The notes under the pieces: model-generated
The model's input: the letters and a program-made list of their open reading frames with translations, nothing else
The model's database searches: none
Told to the model about the DNA's origin: nothing
Part shown: in pieces, positions 26,468 through 37,300 of the stretch
How the letters are laid out: each line of letters begins with the position of its first letter
How positions within the stretch are numbered: the stretch's first letter is position 1
NCBI GenBank assembly: GCA_024305105.1
Contig: JAMWZA010000003.1
Location: forward strand, 1-64,000
Direction of reading: 5' to 3'
Source: Marinoscillum sp.
Lineage (GTDB): Bacteria; Bacteroidota; Bacteroidia; Cytophagales; Cyclobacteriaceae
Length of the DNA stretch: 64,000 nt
Translations under genes and position numbers: made by a program

Positions 26468-29400
26468 ATGAAAAAGTGTCTGATAATTTTAGTCATAGTA
26501 ATACAATCTTCTTTCCACTTCTTGATGGCTCAAAATAGAATTTTTGAGCAATACGATGTGGACAAAGGACTATCCTCTAACTATGTCAACGCTGTATTTC
26601 AAGACTCCAAAGGGTTTATTTGGTCTGGAACAAACAATGGGTTGAATCAATATGATGGTTACCAGATTGAAGTTTTTGTAAATGATGAGTTGGATAGCAG
26701 CTCCATCTCAAATAACTGGATCACGAATATCCTGGAGGATTCCAGAGGAAACCTTTGGATCGGAACAGAAGGAGGAGGGCTTAACCTATACAGTTATACT
26801 AATAAAGATTTCACTAGATTTCAGCATGATGCTGGCAACAGCAATTCATTGAGTAATGACATAGTGATGAGTTTGTTTGAAGATAGTCAGCAGCGGTTGT
26901 GGGTGGGTACTCAAGAAGGGCTATCGTTGTTTGATCAGAGCACAAATAGTTTCGAAAATTTTAAAAATTACAACCAATGTAAGGAGTGTACTCATAGAGT
27001 TACTTCAATTGCCGAAGATCAAAAGGGAAACCTATGGATTGGAAATGAGGTGTCGGGACTTTATTATTTCAACAATAAGACCAAACAATTCTCAACTCCC
27101 CATTTGAATGGAAAACTGAACAGTTCATTACTTTTCATCAATGACTTAATTATAGACGGACGCGAACTCTATATCGCTTCCGGAGAAGGGATGTTCAAGA
27201 TGAATACCAATACTTTTCAAACCGAAAAGTTAGCGTTTAGCGATGCTGATGCGTCTGCTGTAGCCGATGATTTTATTGTACGACTTTATAAGCCCGAAAG
27301 TGGTGATCTATGGATTAGTTCAGAAGGTAGTGGTGTGCTACACCTTAACAAAGAACTCGGTATCGCTAAAGTATACAATAAGAATCAGGGGTTGTACAGT
27401 AATTCGACTGCTCAGGTTATTATTGATGAATCAGAGAACTTATGGGTCGCAACCAAAGGAGGAGGTCTCAATAAGTCTGACCTAAAAAACAAGATGTTCG
27501 ACCACTGGAGTAGCGATGAGAATGATGACAACTCTTTGGTTAACAATGAAGTAAGAGCAATTCACGAAGACAGAGACGGAACCATTTGGGTCGGTACTAA
27601 CAATGGCCTGAGCCGCTTTCAATCAGAGCCTGTGAGGTTTAGAAATTATGTAAAAGATTTTGATTACAAAGCGGACAAAAGTTCTCCTCGAATTCGAATG
27701 ATCGAGCGTCTTAACGATGGTAAGCTCTTAGTGGCAACCCAGAGTGGAGCACTGTATCACTATCTGCCTGATGCCGATCGGTTTGAGCTTGTACCGGGCT
27801 ATGGAGAAGGTAATGTAAGTGCTGACATTACTAAAGTGAATTGTGTTTTTGATAAATCGAATGATACTGCCTGGTTATTTACGGATGGTTCAGGAGTCGT
27901 CGTCTATGATCGAAGTAAAAATACGTTTAAAAAATTGCAGGCTTCAAATGATCCTGAACGAAAATTAGGAGGCTTATTCATCACGTGCATTGCTCAAAAG
28001 TCAAAAGATGAATTGTATTTGGGGACGAACAGTGGGCTCTATCTAATCAATATTAATACGCTTCAACTCACCAACTGGCAATATGAAAAAGGGCGGTCTA
28101 ATTCATTGGTGGGTAATAAGGTGCGCTCACTTTATCAGGACACGGAATACCTCTATATCGGTACTAGAAGTGGTTTGAGCCGATTCGATGCAACAACTAA
28201 TTCTTTTGACCGATTCAAGATGCGTGATGGACTCCCGAGTGATGTTGTATTCGGAATAATGCCAGATGAGGAGGGACATTTATGGTTCACCACACCAAAC
28301 GGATTGTCAAGATTTACACCTACTAATGGTGAGTTTAAGAATATAAGAATTCCTTATGGGAATGTATTGGACATGGGAGCCTTTGAGAAGGGAGTTGATG
28401 GTAAGCTCATTGTAGGTGGACCTGCAGGGTTCACAACCTTCAGCCCCGGGGATTTAAAAAATAACCCATATACTCCGGAGGCTGTATTTCTGGACCTAAG
28501 CATTAACAATGAGCCAGCTAATCTAACACGGCCTTTATCGGAAATGGATAGCTTGTCTTTGAGATTCGATCAAAACAACCTGACCTTTGAATTTTCTGCG
28601 CTTGAATATTCTGATCCAGACAAAAACCAATTTATGTATTACCTGGAGGGGTTTAACGAGGATTGGGTTAATCATGGGACTCGAAATGAGTTGTCTTTTA
28701 CCAATTTAGATCCGGGAGAATACACATTGCTCTTGAAGGCTTCTAATAATGATGAAGTCTGGAATGAAAGAGCCACTAAGCTATACATTGAAATATCGCC
28801 TCCCTGGTGGGCTACCTGGTGGTTCAGGTCTGTAGTGTTAATCACAATCGCAGCATTAGTCGGGTTTATTTCGAGATGGCGTATCCAACAGGTCAAAAGT
28901 CAACGTGAAGAGCTCGAACGAAGAGTTGAAGAGGCTACCGAGAAAGTGCTTTTACAGAACCAAGAACTACTGGTTCAAAAAGACAATCTTGCCGAGGCTG
29001 TTCATGATACTAAATACATCATAAAGGAAGCTCTGGAATCTGGTAATTTCAGCGCGAGAATCAGTGTAGATGACAAAGTTGGTGAATGGCGAGATTTAGG
29101 CATATCCATCAATCAATTGTTTGATTCTGTTCTTACCCCATTCAACAAGATTAATGAAGTGGTTGGTGCAATGGCCAAAAGTGATTTAAGCGTGCGGTAT
29201 GAAGGTGACGCAAAGGGAGATGTGAAAAGAGTGACTGATAGCCTCAATCAGGCGCTGGAAAGTTTGTCTCAACTCTTAATGGAAATCATCAAGCAAACAG
29301 ATGAAATAAGTGGGTCATCTGACGAAATGTTGGTGACGAGTCAGGAAATCAATGTCAGCACTTCTGAAATCGCTTCATCCATAGCAGAAATGAGTCGAGG

Positions 29401-30232
29401 AGCCCAGAATCAATTACAGAAAATTGATGAGTCGTCCACTATTTTGGAAAATATAATGAAAGTATCCACTTCGGTTAATCAACAGGCGAACACGATTAAC
29501 ACAGCGACCATTCAAGGGGTGAAGCAAAGCGATATTGGAAAGAAGATGATGGATCAGGTTGATCAGAGTATGCGAAAAATCTCAAAAGTCACTCAGGAGA
29601 CCGTTGATTCCATTAAGAACTTATCGAATCAATCAAAGGATATCAACAATGTACTGAGCATCATCAAAGATATTGCTGGACAAACGAATCTATTGGCATT
29701 GAATGCAGCCATAGAAGCCGCAAAGGCAGGAGATTTGGGGAGAGGATTCTCTGTAGTAGCCGAACAAATCAGGAAGCTGGCTGAAGATTCCAGCAAGTCC
29801 ACCGAGGAGATAGAGGATATGGTCAATAACATACAGCAGGCGATGGACGCTACTTCGAAGCTTATTTCTGAAATGGATGATAGCATCTCAGGTGGAGTGA
29901 ATGCCTCCAATAAAGCATCCGCTTCCTTCGAAGACATAGCAGCTTCTTACTCTCAGACGCTTTCTTTATCCGAGACCATTGTGGAGGCAACCCAAAGGCA
30001 AACGAACGAAGTGAGTCTGATAGTTTCTTTGATGGAAGGTGTGGTCGTTATTTCTGAAGAAACGGCGGCTGGCACAGAGCAGATATCAAGTTCATCTACC
30101 GAATTAAGTAGTGGTATGTCAGAGCTTACAAAGAAGTCTAAAAGGGTCTCTGAAATAGTAGAAATTTTACAACAACAGGTTAATCAGTTTCAATTGAGAA
30201 AAGAATCGATAATTACACCTGATGCCTTATAG
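26468..30232 (+). CDS. propeller sensor fused to methyl-accepting chemotaxis output domain
   Basis: This 1254-residue transmembrane receptor has a signal peptide (~1-21) and a periplasmic two-component-regulator propeller of many ~45-residue blades ([40 protein letters not shown]), ~25-690. A Y_Y_Y Ig-like domain follows (~700-770), then one membrane helix (~778-800), a coiled coil, HAMP-like segments (~840-935) and a full MCP signalling domain. Its tip is near residue 1072, [18 protein letters not shown], followed by [15 protein letters not shown]. No kinase, receiver or DNA-binding domain and no CheR-binding pentapeptide is seen. The sensor half is that of hybrid two-component systems, so it should bind a glycan in the periplasm but signal to CheA/CheW. 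The PL6 gene overlaps or follows at once. Confidence 0.9.
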   Translation: MKKCLIILVIVIQSSFHFLMAQNRIFEQYDVDKGLSSNYVNAVFQDSKGFIWSGTNNGLNQYDGYQIEVFVNDELDSSSISNNWITNILEDSRGNLWIGTEGGGLNLYSYTNKDFTRFQHDAGNSNSLSNDIVMSLFEDSQQRLWVGTQEGLSLFDQSTNSFENFKNYNQCKECTHRVTSIAEDQKGNLWIGNEVSGLYYFNNKTKQFSTPHLNGKLNSSLLFINDLIIDGRELYIASGEGMFKMNTNTFQTEKLAFSDADASAVADDFIVRLYKPESGDLWISSEGSGVLHLNKELGIAKVYNKNQGLYSNSTAQVIIDESENLWVATKGGGLNKSDLKNKMFDHWSSDENDDNSLVNNEVRAIHEDRDGTIWVGTNNGLSRFQSEPVRFRNYVKDFDYKADKSSPRIRMIERLNDGKLLVATQSGALYHYLPDADRFELVPGYGEGNVSADITKVNCVFDKSNDTAWLFTDGSGVVVYDRSKNTFKKLQASNDPERKLGGLFITCIAQKSKDELYLGTNSGLYLININTLQLTNWQYEKGRSNSLVGNKVRSLYQDTEYLYIGTRSGLSRFDATTNSFDRFKMRDGLPSDVVFGIMPDEEGHLWFTTPNGLSRFTPTNGEFKNIRIPYGNVLDMGAFEKGVDGKLIVGGPAGFTTFSPGDLKNNPYTPEAVFLDLSINNEPANLTRPLSEMDSLSLRFDQNNLTFEFSALEYSDPDKNQFMYYLEGFNEDWVNHGTRNELSFTNLDPGEYTLLLKASNNDEVWNERATKLYIEISPPWWATWWFRSVVLITIAALVGFISRWRIQQVKSQREELERRVEEATEKVLLQNQELLVQKDNLAEAVHDTKYIIKEALESGNFSARISVDDKVGEWRDLGISINQLFDSVLTPFNKINEVVGAMAKSDLSVRYEGDAKGDVKRVTDSLNQALESLSQLLMEIIKQTDEISGSSDEMLVTSQEINVSTSEIASSIAEMSRGAQNQLQKIDESSTILENIMKVSTSVNQQANTINTATIQGVKQSDIGKKMMDQVDQSMRKISKVTQETVDSIKNLSNQSKDINNVLSIIKDIAGQTNLLALNAAIEAAKAGDLGRGFSVVAEQIRKLAEDSSKSTEEIEDMVNNIQQAMDATSKLISEMDDSISGGVNASNKASASFEDIAASYSQTLSLSETIVEATQRQTNEVSLIVSLMEGVVVISEETAAGTEQISSSSTELSSGMSELTKKSKRVSEIVEILQQQVNQFQLRKESIITPDAL

Positions 30233-30275
30233 AAATAATCATAAAACAGCTTTTGAGCCCTATAAAATGAGTCAA

Positions 30276-32588
30276 ATGAAAAAAATCGTTCTACTAATAG
30301 CAGTAATTCTATTTACAAGTTGCCAGCAATCACAGCGCACCTCTGGTGTGTTAGTTGGTGATATAAAGGAACTAAATGACGCCATCGCTAATGCCAGCCC
30401 AGGTACGGAGATTATCATGGCAAATGGCAATTGGGAAGATGTCGAGATTCGATTTTACGCTTTGGGTAGCGAAAACCAACCAGTGGTGTTAAAAGCTGAA
30501 ACATCCGGCGAGGTGATTGTCTCAGGGCAGTCAAACCTAAGATTAGGAGGCGCATATTTAGTCGTGGATGGGTTGCATTTCAAAAACGGGGCATCTCCAT
30601 CTCAGTCAGTCATTCAGTTTTTTATCAACAACGATACCCTGGCCAACAATTCTATTGTTACGAACTGTGTAATTGAAGATTTCAATAAGGCACAACGTGA
30701 TATGAGCGATCTATGGGTACGCTTCAAAGGTCGCAATAATCAGCTGGATCATTGTTACATAGCAGGAAAGTCCAATAGGGGGCCAACCGTGAGAGTTGAT
30801 TTAGAGGGCAATGAGAGCATCAAGAACTACCATAAGATCGTTAATAACCACTTTGCTCCACGACCACCAAAAGGTGGACCGAGTGCTGAGACCATTCAGA
30901 TTGGAAACAGTAGCACCTCTATGACTCCAAGTCACACCTTGGTTGCAAATAATCTGTTTGATCGATGCAACGGTGAAGTAGAAGTCATATCAAGTAAATC
31001 CAATTTTAACGAGTTCAGAAACAATGTGTTCTATAAAAGTCAGGGCTCATTGGTTACCAGGCATGGGAATTATTGTTTAGTTGATGGTAATTATTTTATT
31101 GGAGACGAGAACTCTCCACAAGTAGGCGGTATCCGGTTGATCGGCACAGGTCATACAGTGACCAATAATTATTTCTACAAGCTAAGAGGGGAGATTTTCA
31201 GAGGTCCTATTGCGATGATGAATGGAATCAATAAACCTGCAATCAACAGGTATTTTCAGGTGACCGATGTGGTTGTTGCGTTTAACACCTGGGTAGACTG
31301 CAAGTCTCCGTTGCAAATTGGTGTAGGATCTAATATCGATCAAAGAGATGTACTTCCGGCATCTGAAATTCGTTCGGAAACTCCAGAACGAACGCTGGTA
31401 GCTAATAACGTGATATATAACTCAAAGGGCGACTCAGAGCCAATAAAGAAATACGATTCCGTTGACGGAGTTGAATTCAAAAGCAATGTGATTAACAATC
31501 AGGGAGTTGATTTCGATGGAGTAGAAGGTCTTATGGAAAAAGACTTTTCAATGAAAAAATTGTCAGAAAACTTATTCGTTCCAGCTGAAGGGTTAAGCAA
31601 CGTGGACGTTTACAAAGGATTTGAATTTGATAAAATAGACACTGATCTCTTTGGAAACTCAAGGAAGACCAACAATACCATAGGAGCAGTGAGTGGCACC
31701 AACCTTCAGGATCCAAATATTATGGATCTGGCAAAATACGGTCCGGAGTGGTATGATGCGTCTGTCAGTGAAAGTTCAGGCACTACTCATTCAGTGAATA
31801 CTGCTGATGAACTAGCCACTAAGATCGAAGCAGCGAAAAGTGGAGATGTCATTGAGATTGTTGCAGCGCAAATAGCATTTGACAGCTCCATAAAGTTGGA
31901 TAAAGCATTAACGATAAGATCCGCAAATGAAGAGTCCCCATCAACTCTCAAATTTGGAGGTGCTTCAGAAGTTCCAGCCTTTGAAATGAATCCAGATGCA
32001 CGACTAACCTTAAAATCTGTCAACTTAAGCGGAAATGGTGAAAACTACGCATTCGCGACCTTAAAAGAGAACATGTCCAGTCTTTACAACCTGACAGTTG
32101 TGGATTCGGAAATCTCGGAATTTGACTATGTACTTAAAGGGTACAAATTTTCCTTTTCTGAATTTATAAGATTCGAGTCAACGACCATTCAAAACTGTAA
32201 TAATGGTATAGAACTAGCCGCTGAGGTTGATGATAAGGGTGATTACAATGCTGAAAATGTATTCATTATCAATTGTCTGTTTGATCGAGTAAAAGCCAAT
32301 GTCATCGACTACTACCGGGGTGGTTACGACGAATCTACAGTCGGAGGAAACTTACTTGTTAGAGATAGTGAATTCACGCAATGTGGAGCAAGTGAGGAAA
32401 CGGGTATTTTGATTAATACTTATGGGATTATCAATGTAGACCTGTCTGGAAATGTATTTAGAAACAACCAGGTAGAGCTAGTAGCCAGACTATGGGGAGC
32501 TAAGAACAACACGCACTCAGACAATGAAATCCAAAACTCAGGAGAGCTGGTTGTACAAGAGAATTTACCTCTTAAGTTGATGTACTAA
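30276..32588 (+). CDS. two-domain PL6 alginate lyase, lipoprotein
   Basis: The start at 30276 (or ATG at 30267) gives a lipoprotein signal, MKKIVLLIAVILFTSC. An upstream in-frame ATG at 30222 would overlap the receptor gene and lengthen the N-terminus without purpose. The N-terminal beta-helix holds the PL6 catalytic pair: Lys241 in VISSKSN and Arg262 in LVTRHGN, 21 residues apart. After ~residue 500 a second beta-helix follows (from HSVNTADEL to the end), the two-domain layout known from AlyGC-type exolytic PL6 enzymes. It probably works in the periplasm or on the surface on oligomers. It is translated right after the chemoreceptor gene, which suggests they are expressed together. Confidence 0.9.
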   Translation: MKKIVLLIAVILFTSCQQSQRTSGVLVGDIKELNDAIANASPGTEIIMANGNWEDVEIRFYALGSENQPVVLKAETSGEVIVSGQSNLRLGGAYLVVDGLHFKNGASPSQSVIQFFINNDTLANNSIVTNCVIEDFNKAQRDMSDLWVRFKGRNNQLDHCYIAGKSNRGPTVRVDLEGNESIKNYHKIVNNHFAPRPPKGGPSAETIQIGNSSTSMTPSHTLVANNLFDRCNGEVEVISSKSNFNEFRNNVFYKSQGSLVTRHGNYCLVDGNYFIGDENSPQVGGIRLIGTGHTVTNNYFYKLRGEIFRGPIAMMNGINKPAINRYFQVTDVVVAFNTWVDCKSPLQIGVGSNIDQRDVLPASEIRSETPERTLVANNVIYNSKGDSEPIKKYDSVDGVEFKSNVINNQGVDFDGVEGLMEKDFSMKKLSENLFVPAEGLSNVDVYKGFEFDKIDTDLFGNSRKTNNTIGAVSGTNLQDPNIMDLAKYGPEWYDASVSESSGTTHSVNTADELATKIEAAKSGDVIEIVAAQIAFDSSIKLDKALTIRSANEESPSTLKFGGASEVPAFEMNPDARLTLKSVNLSGNGENYAFATLKENMSSLYNLTVVDSEISEFDYVLKGYKFSFSEFIRFESTTIQNCNNGIELAAEVDDKGDYNAENVFIINCLFDRVKANVIDYYRGGYDESTVGGNLLVRDSEFTQCGASEETGILINTYGIINVDLSGNVFRNNQVELVARLWGAKNNTHSDNEIQNSGELVVQENLPLKLMY

Positions 32589-32638
32589 CGGATAAATCAG
32601 ACACTGTTAAAGTGATAAATAGCCTCAAACAAAGAATT

Positions 32639-33499
32639 ATGGATGACATCAAAAAAAGCATATTAGGTATTCTAACACTAGCAACACTGATGATATCTTG
32701 TTCTCAAAGTACTGAGCCTACTGAAATCGTTGTTCAGAATTTGCAGATGAAAGTGCCGGCTGGAAAACAGGTTTTCCGAGAGTTTTTGCTGCCTGGAGAA
32801 ATAGCCGAAACCAAAATTGAGCACATAGCGCTTACAGGCCCCATTGAGCAAGTCATCCAGGTTCCAGAAGGGTATGTGCATATGTTTTTGTTTGTGAAAG
32901 GAAATGGAACGCTGCAAGTGGATACGATGACCTACGATCTGGTGCCTGAGTCCATTGCTATTCCTATGAATGCTACGGACAGTATTCAAATGGCTGTACC
33001 GGAAGGAGAGGTGCTTCATTTCTTACAGTTCACCAAAGTGTTGACTGATCAGGATCAGGAGGACTTGAAGAACTATCCGGCAGAAAATAAATATGACTTG
33101 TTCTTCACCCGATTTGAGGATTGCGAACCATATACGGAGAAGATAAAAAGCCCTAATACAGTCAGCAGAACTGTATTGCCGGCAGATATTGTGCCTCGCG
33201 TTTCATTGGGAACTGTAGAAGCCAAGGGGCCAGATGAGGTCGGAGCTCATGAGCATCCGATGCTCGACCAACTGTTTTTGGGACTTGCAGGTAATGATAT
33301 TATCGTTCATGCAGATGATGCCTCCACAGAGTTAAAAGAATATGCACTGTTACATATACCCATTGGCTCCAGTCATGGGGTTACTGTAGAGAAAGGTAAG
33401 AAAATGTATTACATGTGGATGGACTTTTTCCTGACCAAAGAAGGACAGGAATGGCTGAAAACTCATAAGCCGATGAGCTCGGATAAAGAGGATTCATAA
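32639..33499 (+). CDS. two-cupin lipoprotein of unknown function
   Basis: The ATG at 32639 gives a lipoprotein signal (LATLMISCSQS); a GTG at 32612 is possible but less likely. Two cupin halves can be seen. The first (~60-135) lacks metal ligands (VPEGYVHMFLFVKGNGTLQVD). The second (~195-270) keeps HEHPMLDQLF and IPIGSSHGV, enough His for a metal site. It may process an unsaturated sugar acid outside the cytoplasm, as cupins of this pathway do, but this is inference from context. It follows the PL6 gene by 50 bases. Confidence 0.75.
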   Translation: MDDIKKSILGILTLATLMISCSQSTEPTEIVVQNLQMKVPAGKQVFREFLLPGEIAETKIEHIALTGPIEQVIQVPEGYVHMFLFVKGNGTLQVDTMTYDLVPESIAIPMNATDSIQMAVPEGEVLHFLQFTKVLTDQDQEDLKNYPAENKYDLFFTRFEDCEPYTEKIKSPNTVSRTVLPADIVPRVSLGTVEAKGPDEVGAHEHPMLDQLFLGLAGNDIIVHADDASTELKEYALLHIPIGSSHGVTVEKGKKMYYMWMDFFLTKEGQEWLKTHKPMSSDKEDS

Positions 33500-33533
33500 A
33501 AGTAATGATAATCACCACAGCTATTCAGAATCA

Positions 33534-33992
33534 ATGAGGCAGCTTTCGCTCAAAGGGAGGACATTCCCAACAGACCTAAACCATGCTGGCACCGTTTTCG
33601 GAGGGTGGGTAATGGCGAAAATGGACAAGGCCGCCTCTATTCAGGTGGAGGAAGTAATCAACTCACCTGCAGTTACCATGTCCGTTAGCAACTTTAGTTT
33701 TCTCAAACCCATACACAATGGAGATGTGTTTATGGTTTATACTCAGGTGGAAAGAATCGGCAACACTTCTATTGACATTCATGTAGAGTTGATCGTGCGA
33801 TCCAAAGAGGACTTGAGCGAGAAAAAGGTTACTCAGGGAGTATTCACTTTTGTGGCTGTAAACTCACAGGGTAAGACGGTGAAAATCAGAGAGGTCTTGA
33901 GGAGCCATGTGGCTCCTTACATCACAGAGATGTTAGAGGCTCCACAGAAGGAGCGGAAAGGTACAGAGTCACAAAATGTAAGTAACAAATAA
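33534..33992 (+). CDS. acyl-CoA thioesterase, hotdog fold (YciA-like)
   Basis: This 152-residue single hotdog domain has the family segments NHAGTVFGGWVMAKMDKAAS and NGDVFMVYTQVERIGNTS. It hydrolyses acyl-CoA thioesters in the cytoplasm. It has no obvious link to alginate and is probably a neighbour outside the pathway, ended by a strong terminator. Confidence 0.85.
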   Translation: MRQLSLKGRTFPTDLNHAGTVFGGWVMAKMDKAASIQVEEVINSPAVTMSVSNFSFLKPIHNGDVFMVYTQVERIGNTSIDIHVELIVRSKEDLSEKKVTQGVFTFVAVNSQGKTVKIREVLRSHVAPYITEMLEAPQKERKGTESQNVSNK

Positions 33993-34168
33993 ATGCAGAG
34001 ATAATGGTCAGTTTTGCACTTAGGTGAAAGTGCGCTTGAGCGTCTAGAAAGGCTGCAATTTAGTGGCTTAAAGTGTACTTAAAAGTATGTAAAAAACCCT
34101 TGAAGGTAGGGGATGCTGGAGCTTTCGGAAATCACCCGCATCATTACTTTCTCATATTTCTGATTTCA
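33993..34168. other. gap after the thioesterase gene
   Basis: Together with the terminator and the 3' flank of the regulator this forms a 351-base gap. No conserved ORF or RNA is recognised. Confidence 0.4.
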
Positions 34169-34197
34169 ACCGTCCGAGGTTCCTCGGACGGTTTTTG
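34169..34197 (+). terminator. strong terminator after the thioesterase gene
   Basis: ACCGTCCGAGG and CCTCGGACGGT form a perfect 11-bp stem with a two-base loop, followed by TTTTGTG. It marks the boundary between the alginate and galactan regions. Confidence 0.88.
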
Positions 34198-34343
34198 TGT
34201 AAGATGATTTATTGGATTATGGACATAAGCCATGGAGGTTGTTGAAGTATGTAGGGCCTGCTGAAAGACAGGAATTAACTTTTAGTTTTTTATTTCAAGC
34301 TTTCATAATTCATTTAAGAATATCACCTAATTTCATGGAGCTG

Positions 34344-37300
34344 TTAATTCAGTTCGCGCTGTTGAAACTCCTTGGGTGTCATTCCAAACTCGGCTTTAAA
34401 ACATTTGCTGAAATAGGAGGCACTAGAGAAACCTACCTTGTACATCGTTTCGCTTACATTTCCTTCATTGTTTTTTAACAATAGGGAAGCCTTCTTGATG
34501 CGGTATTTTTTGATAATGTCCTGAGCTGAATGTCCTGTTTGTGCTTTCAGTTTACGATAGAGGTGAGTAGAACTCATCCCAATTTCTTTGCTAATCGCAT
34601 CTACACCAAAATCTGGATCACTGATATTAGCTTCTATGAGATCCATCACTTTTTTCAGAAACTTCTTGTCTCGATTATTATCGCCCTCGGGTTCTTGTTG
34701 TAAAGTCATGAACTCACTTTTGAAATAGTTGGTGAGTTCTTGTTTTCGATTGATCAAATTATCGATATGAGCTTCCAGCATCGGGATTTCAAATGGTTTG
34801 GTGAGGTAAACATCAGCACCATGTCTTACACCTTCTAGTTTGTTTTGCTCTAAACTTTTCGCTGTAAGTAGAATCAGCATGATGTGACTAGTCTTTGGAC
34901 TGCTTTTGATGTGTCGGCAAAACTCTAAACCGTCCATTACGGGCATCATGATGTCTGAGATGATTAACTCAGGAGCGAAGTTTTTGGCTTTATCTAAACC
35001 CTCCTGTCCGTTTTCGGCAATGATAAAATGATATTTGCTGGACAGACTTGTGCGTATAAAGTCAATCACATCCTGATTGTCATCGACTATTAGAATGGTT
35101 GTTTTATCAGAATCCAAATCCAATTGATACGCTTTTTGTCCTTCATGATGGGCATAAACCGAGCGGATTGCTTTGAGATTAATTGAATCTTCATTGGTCG
35201 ATTCAATGGGCAGATGGGACTTGCCAAGGGGAAGCTTTACAGTGAAGGTGGTTCCTTTATTAACTTGTGACTGAACAGTGATCTCACCGTGATGGAGTTC
35301 CACATACTCTGCTGCCAGTGTTAGACCGATTCCACTACTTGCGTCAAGCTTTCTACCTTCCTTTGCCTGATAGAATCGATCAAAAATGCGCTCCTGGTCT
35401 AATTTGGGGATACCTACTCCCGTATCCTGTACTGAGAGAACAAAAGCACCTTCTCTAAAAGCACTTTGCTCAATCGCAACTGATAGACAAATGGTACCTC
35501 CGGCCTGTGTGAACTTAAGAGCGTTTGAGAGTAGGTTGAAAAGGATTGTTTCCAATTTTTCAGCATCTACCCATATGAATTGGGTTTCCAGAGAAGTGTT
35601 GAACCTAAAGTCAATTTGATGACGGTAAGCCTGATCACTAAACAGCTCAAATACTTCTTGACAGTATCTCACCATTTCGACCTGTGACAGATGCAACTGC
35701 AAAGTCTCCGTTTCAAGCTTATTGAAATCCAATATTTGGTTAACAAGCTTTAATAGGCGCACACTATTCTTCTCTGCTAGAGAGATTAATCGCATGCTCT
35801 GTTCGTCAAGCTGACCTTTTTGTTGTACCTCATGAATAGGAGGGAGTATCAGGCTAATCGGGGTTCTTAGTTCATGTGATATATTGGTAAAAAACTGTTC
35901 CTTAGTCTGTTCCAGTTCTTCGGCATGCTCTTTTTGAAGTCGGGTTATTTTTAATTCATTTCTGAGTTTTACACGTGCACTATAGAACCGCAGACCCAAA
36001 AATGTAACAAAGGCAGCAAGGATCATGTAGCTTATGATGAATGCTCTGCTCAAGAGTAAAGGAGGACGAATTTTAATTGATAAAGAGGCTGTATCTGTGG
36101 ACATGACACCGTAATTATTGCTACCGCGGACTTCAAATTCATAGGTTCCTGCAGGCAAGTTGGAATAGACTGCAAAGTTCTTTTGCCCGGAGACATACTT
36201 CCATTCAGAATCGATACCGTCTAATTTATAGGCATACATGTTCATGGTGGGCTGCCAGTAGTGCAGTGATGAGAATTCAAGAGTCAGGGATCGTTGATCA
36301 TATTCTAGTTCTATGGCATCAGTGAAGGCAATGTCTCTGGTTAATAGCGGTACTCCTTCCTTTTTAGAACCTACTTCTACTGTGCTGTTATTGATTAGAA
36401 TGGAGGTGATGAACACTTTTGGAGCAAACTCATTGGGTTGCGCTTTCTTGGGATCAATAGAGATGTACCCATTGTCCCCTCCAAATAGCAGTTTGCCATC
36501 TGGTGTAGCGGTTGCACAACCGTAGTAAAAACTCTTTAACGGTAGATCTTTGTCTAAAGGAAATATTGTTAGTTCTTCCTGAGGAGATAAACGATGAACG
36601 GACGTGTTTGACGTGCTCCAAATGTTGCCGACTTCATCTTCAATAATGCTGCCAATGATTACATCTGATCCAGTGATTACCTTGTGAAAGGTGGTTTCAT
36701 CTGAGGATGGTTTGTATTGGAGGAGTCCATTCACTGTCCCTGCCCACACATCACCATTGGAGTCATAGTATAAGCTGTAAATCATTTGTAGTCCAGATGT
36801 TTCAGAGAAAGATGGAACATGCTCTTTCTTTTTTGTTTCTAAATCAATTCGATAGAGTTCGTCAAACTCGATCATCCAGACCTCTTGCTTTCCATGAGCT
36901 ATTTTTTCTGAGATACCGGTGACATCAGGGACTTCTTCAAATTTGAAATCAGTAGGATTATCGAAATCTCCGTTTACTTGATAAAGCCCACCTTCCCAAG
37001 CGCTCAGCCACATTTGACCTGCTTCGGATTGCACAAATTGGGCAATGTAATTGGACTCTAAGCCATTGGTTTTATCTGCTGTGATTTCATGCATGCGTTG
37101 GTTATCCCAAATATTGATACCACCAGCAGTGCCGATCCAAATCCTGCCGAGATGATCCTTCTCAAGTGCAAACACATTATTGAGTAATAGTTGCCGTTCA
37201 CCTCTGGCTTTTATATCAAAAATCTCTTTAGCAGATGTTTCAGGATTCATTTTAATCACGCCATCCTGTGTTCCCAACCAGAGGGTGTTTTCATCATCAG

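Noticed and set aside
33534-33992. Thioesterase considered as part of the alginate pathway
   Set aside because: No step of alginate breakdown uses acyl-CoA hydrolysis; position alone is not evidence.
34212-34478. Small plus-strand ORF after the terminator, with GHKPWRLLKYVG
   Set aside because: Its second half is antisense to the AraC domain of the HTCS gene, there is no family match, and it follows a terminator without a promoter. Kept out for lack of support.
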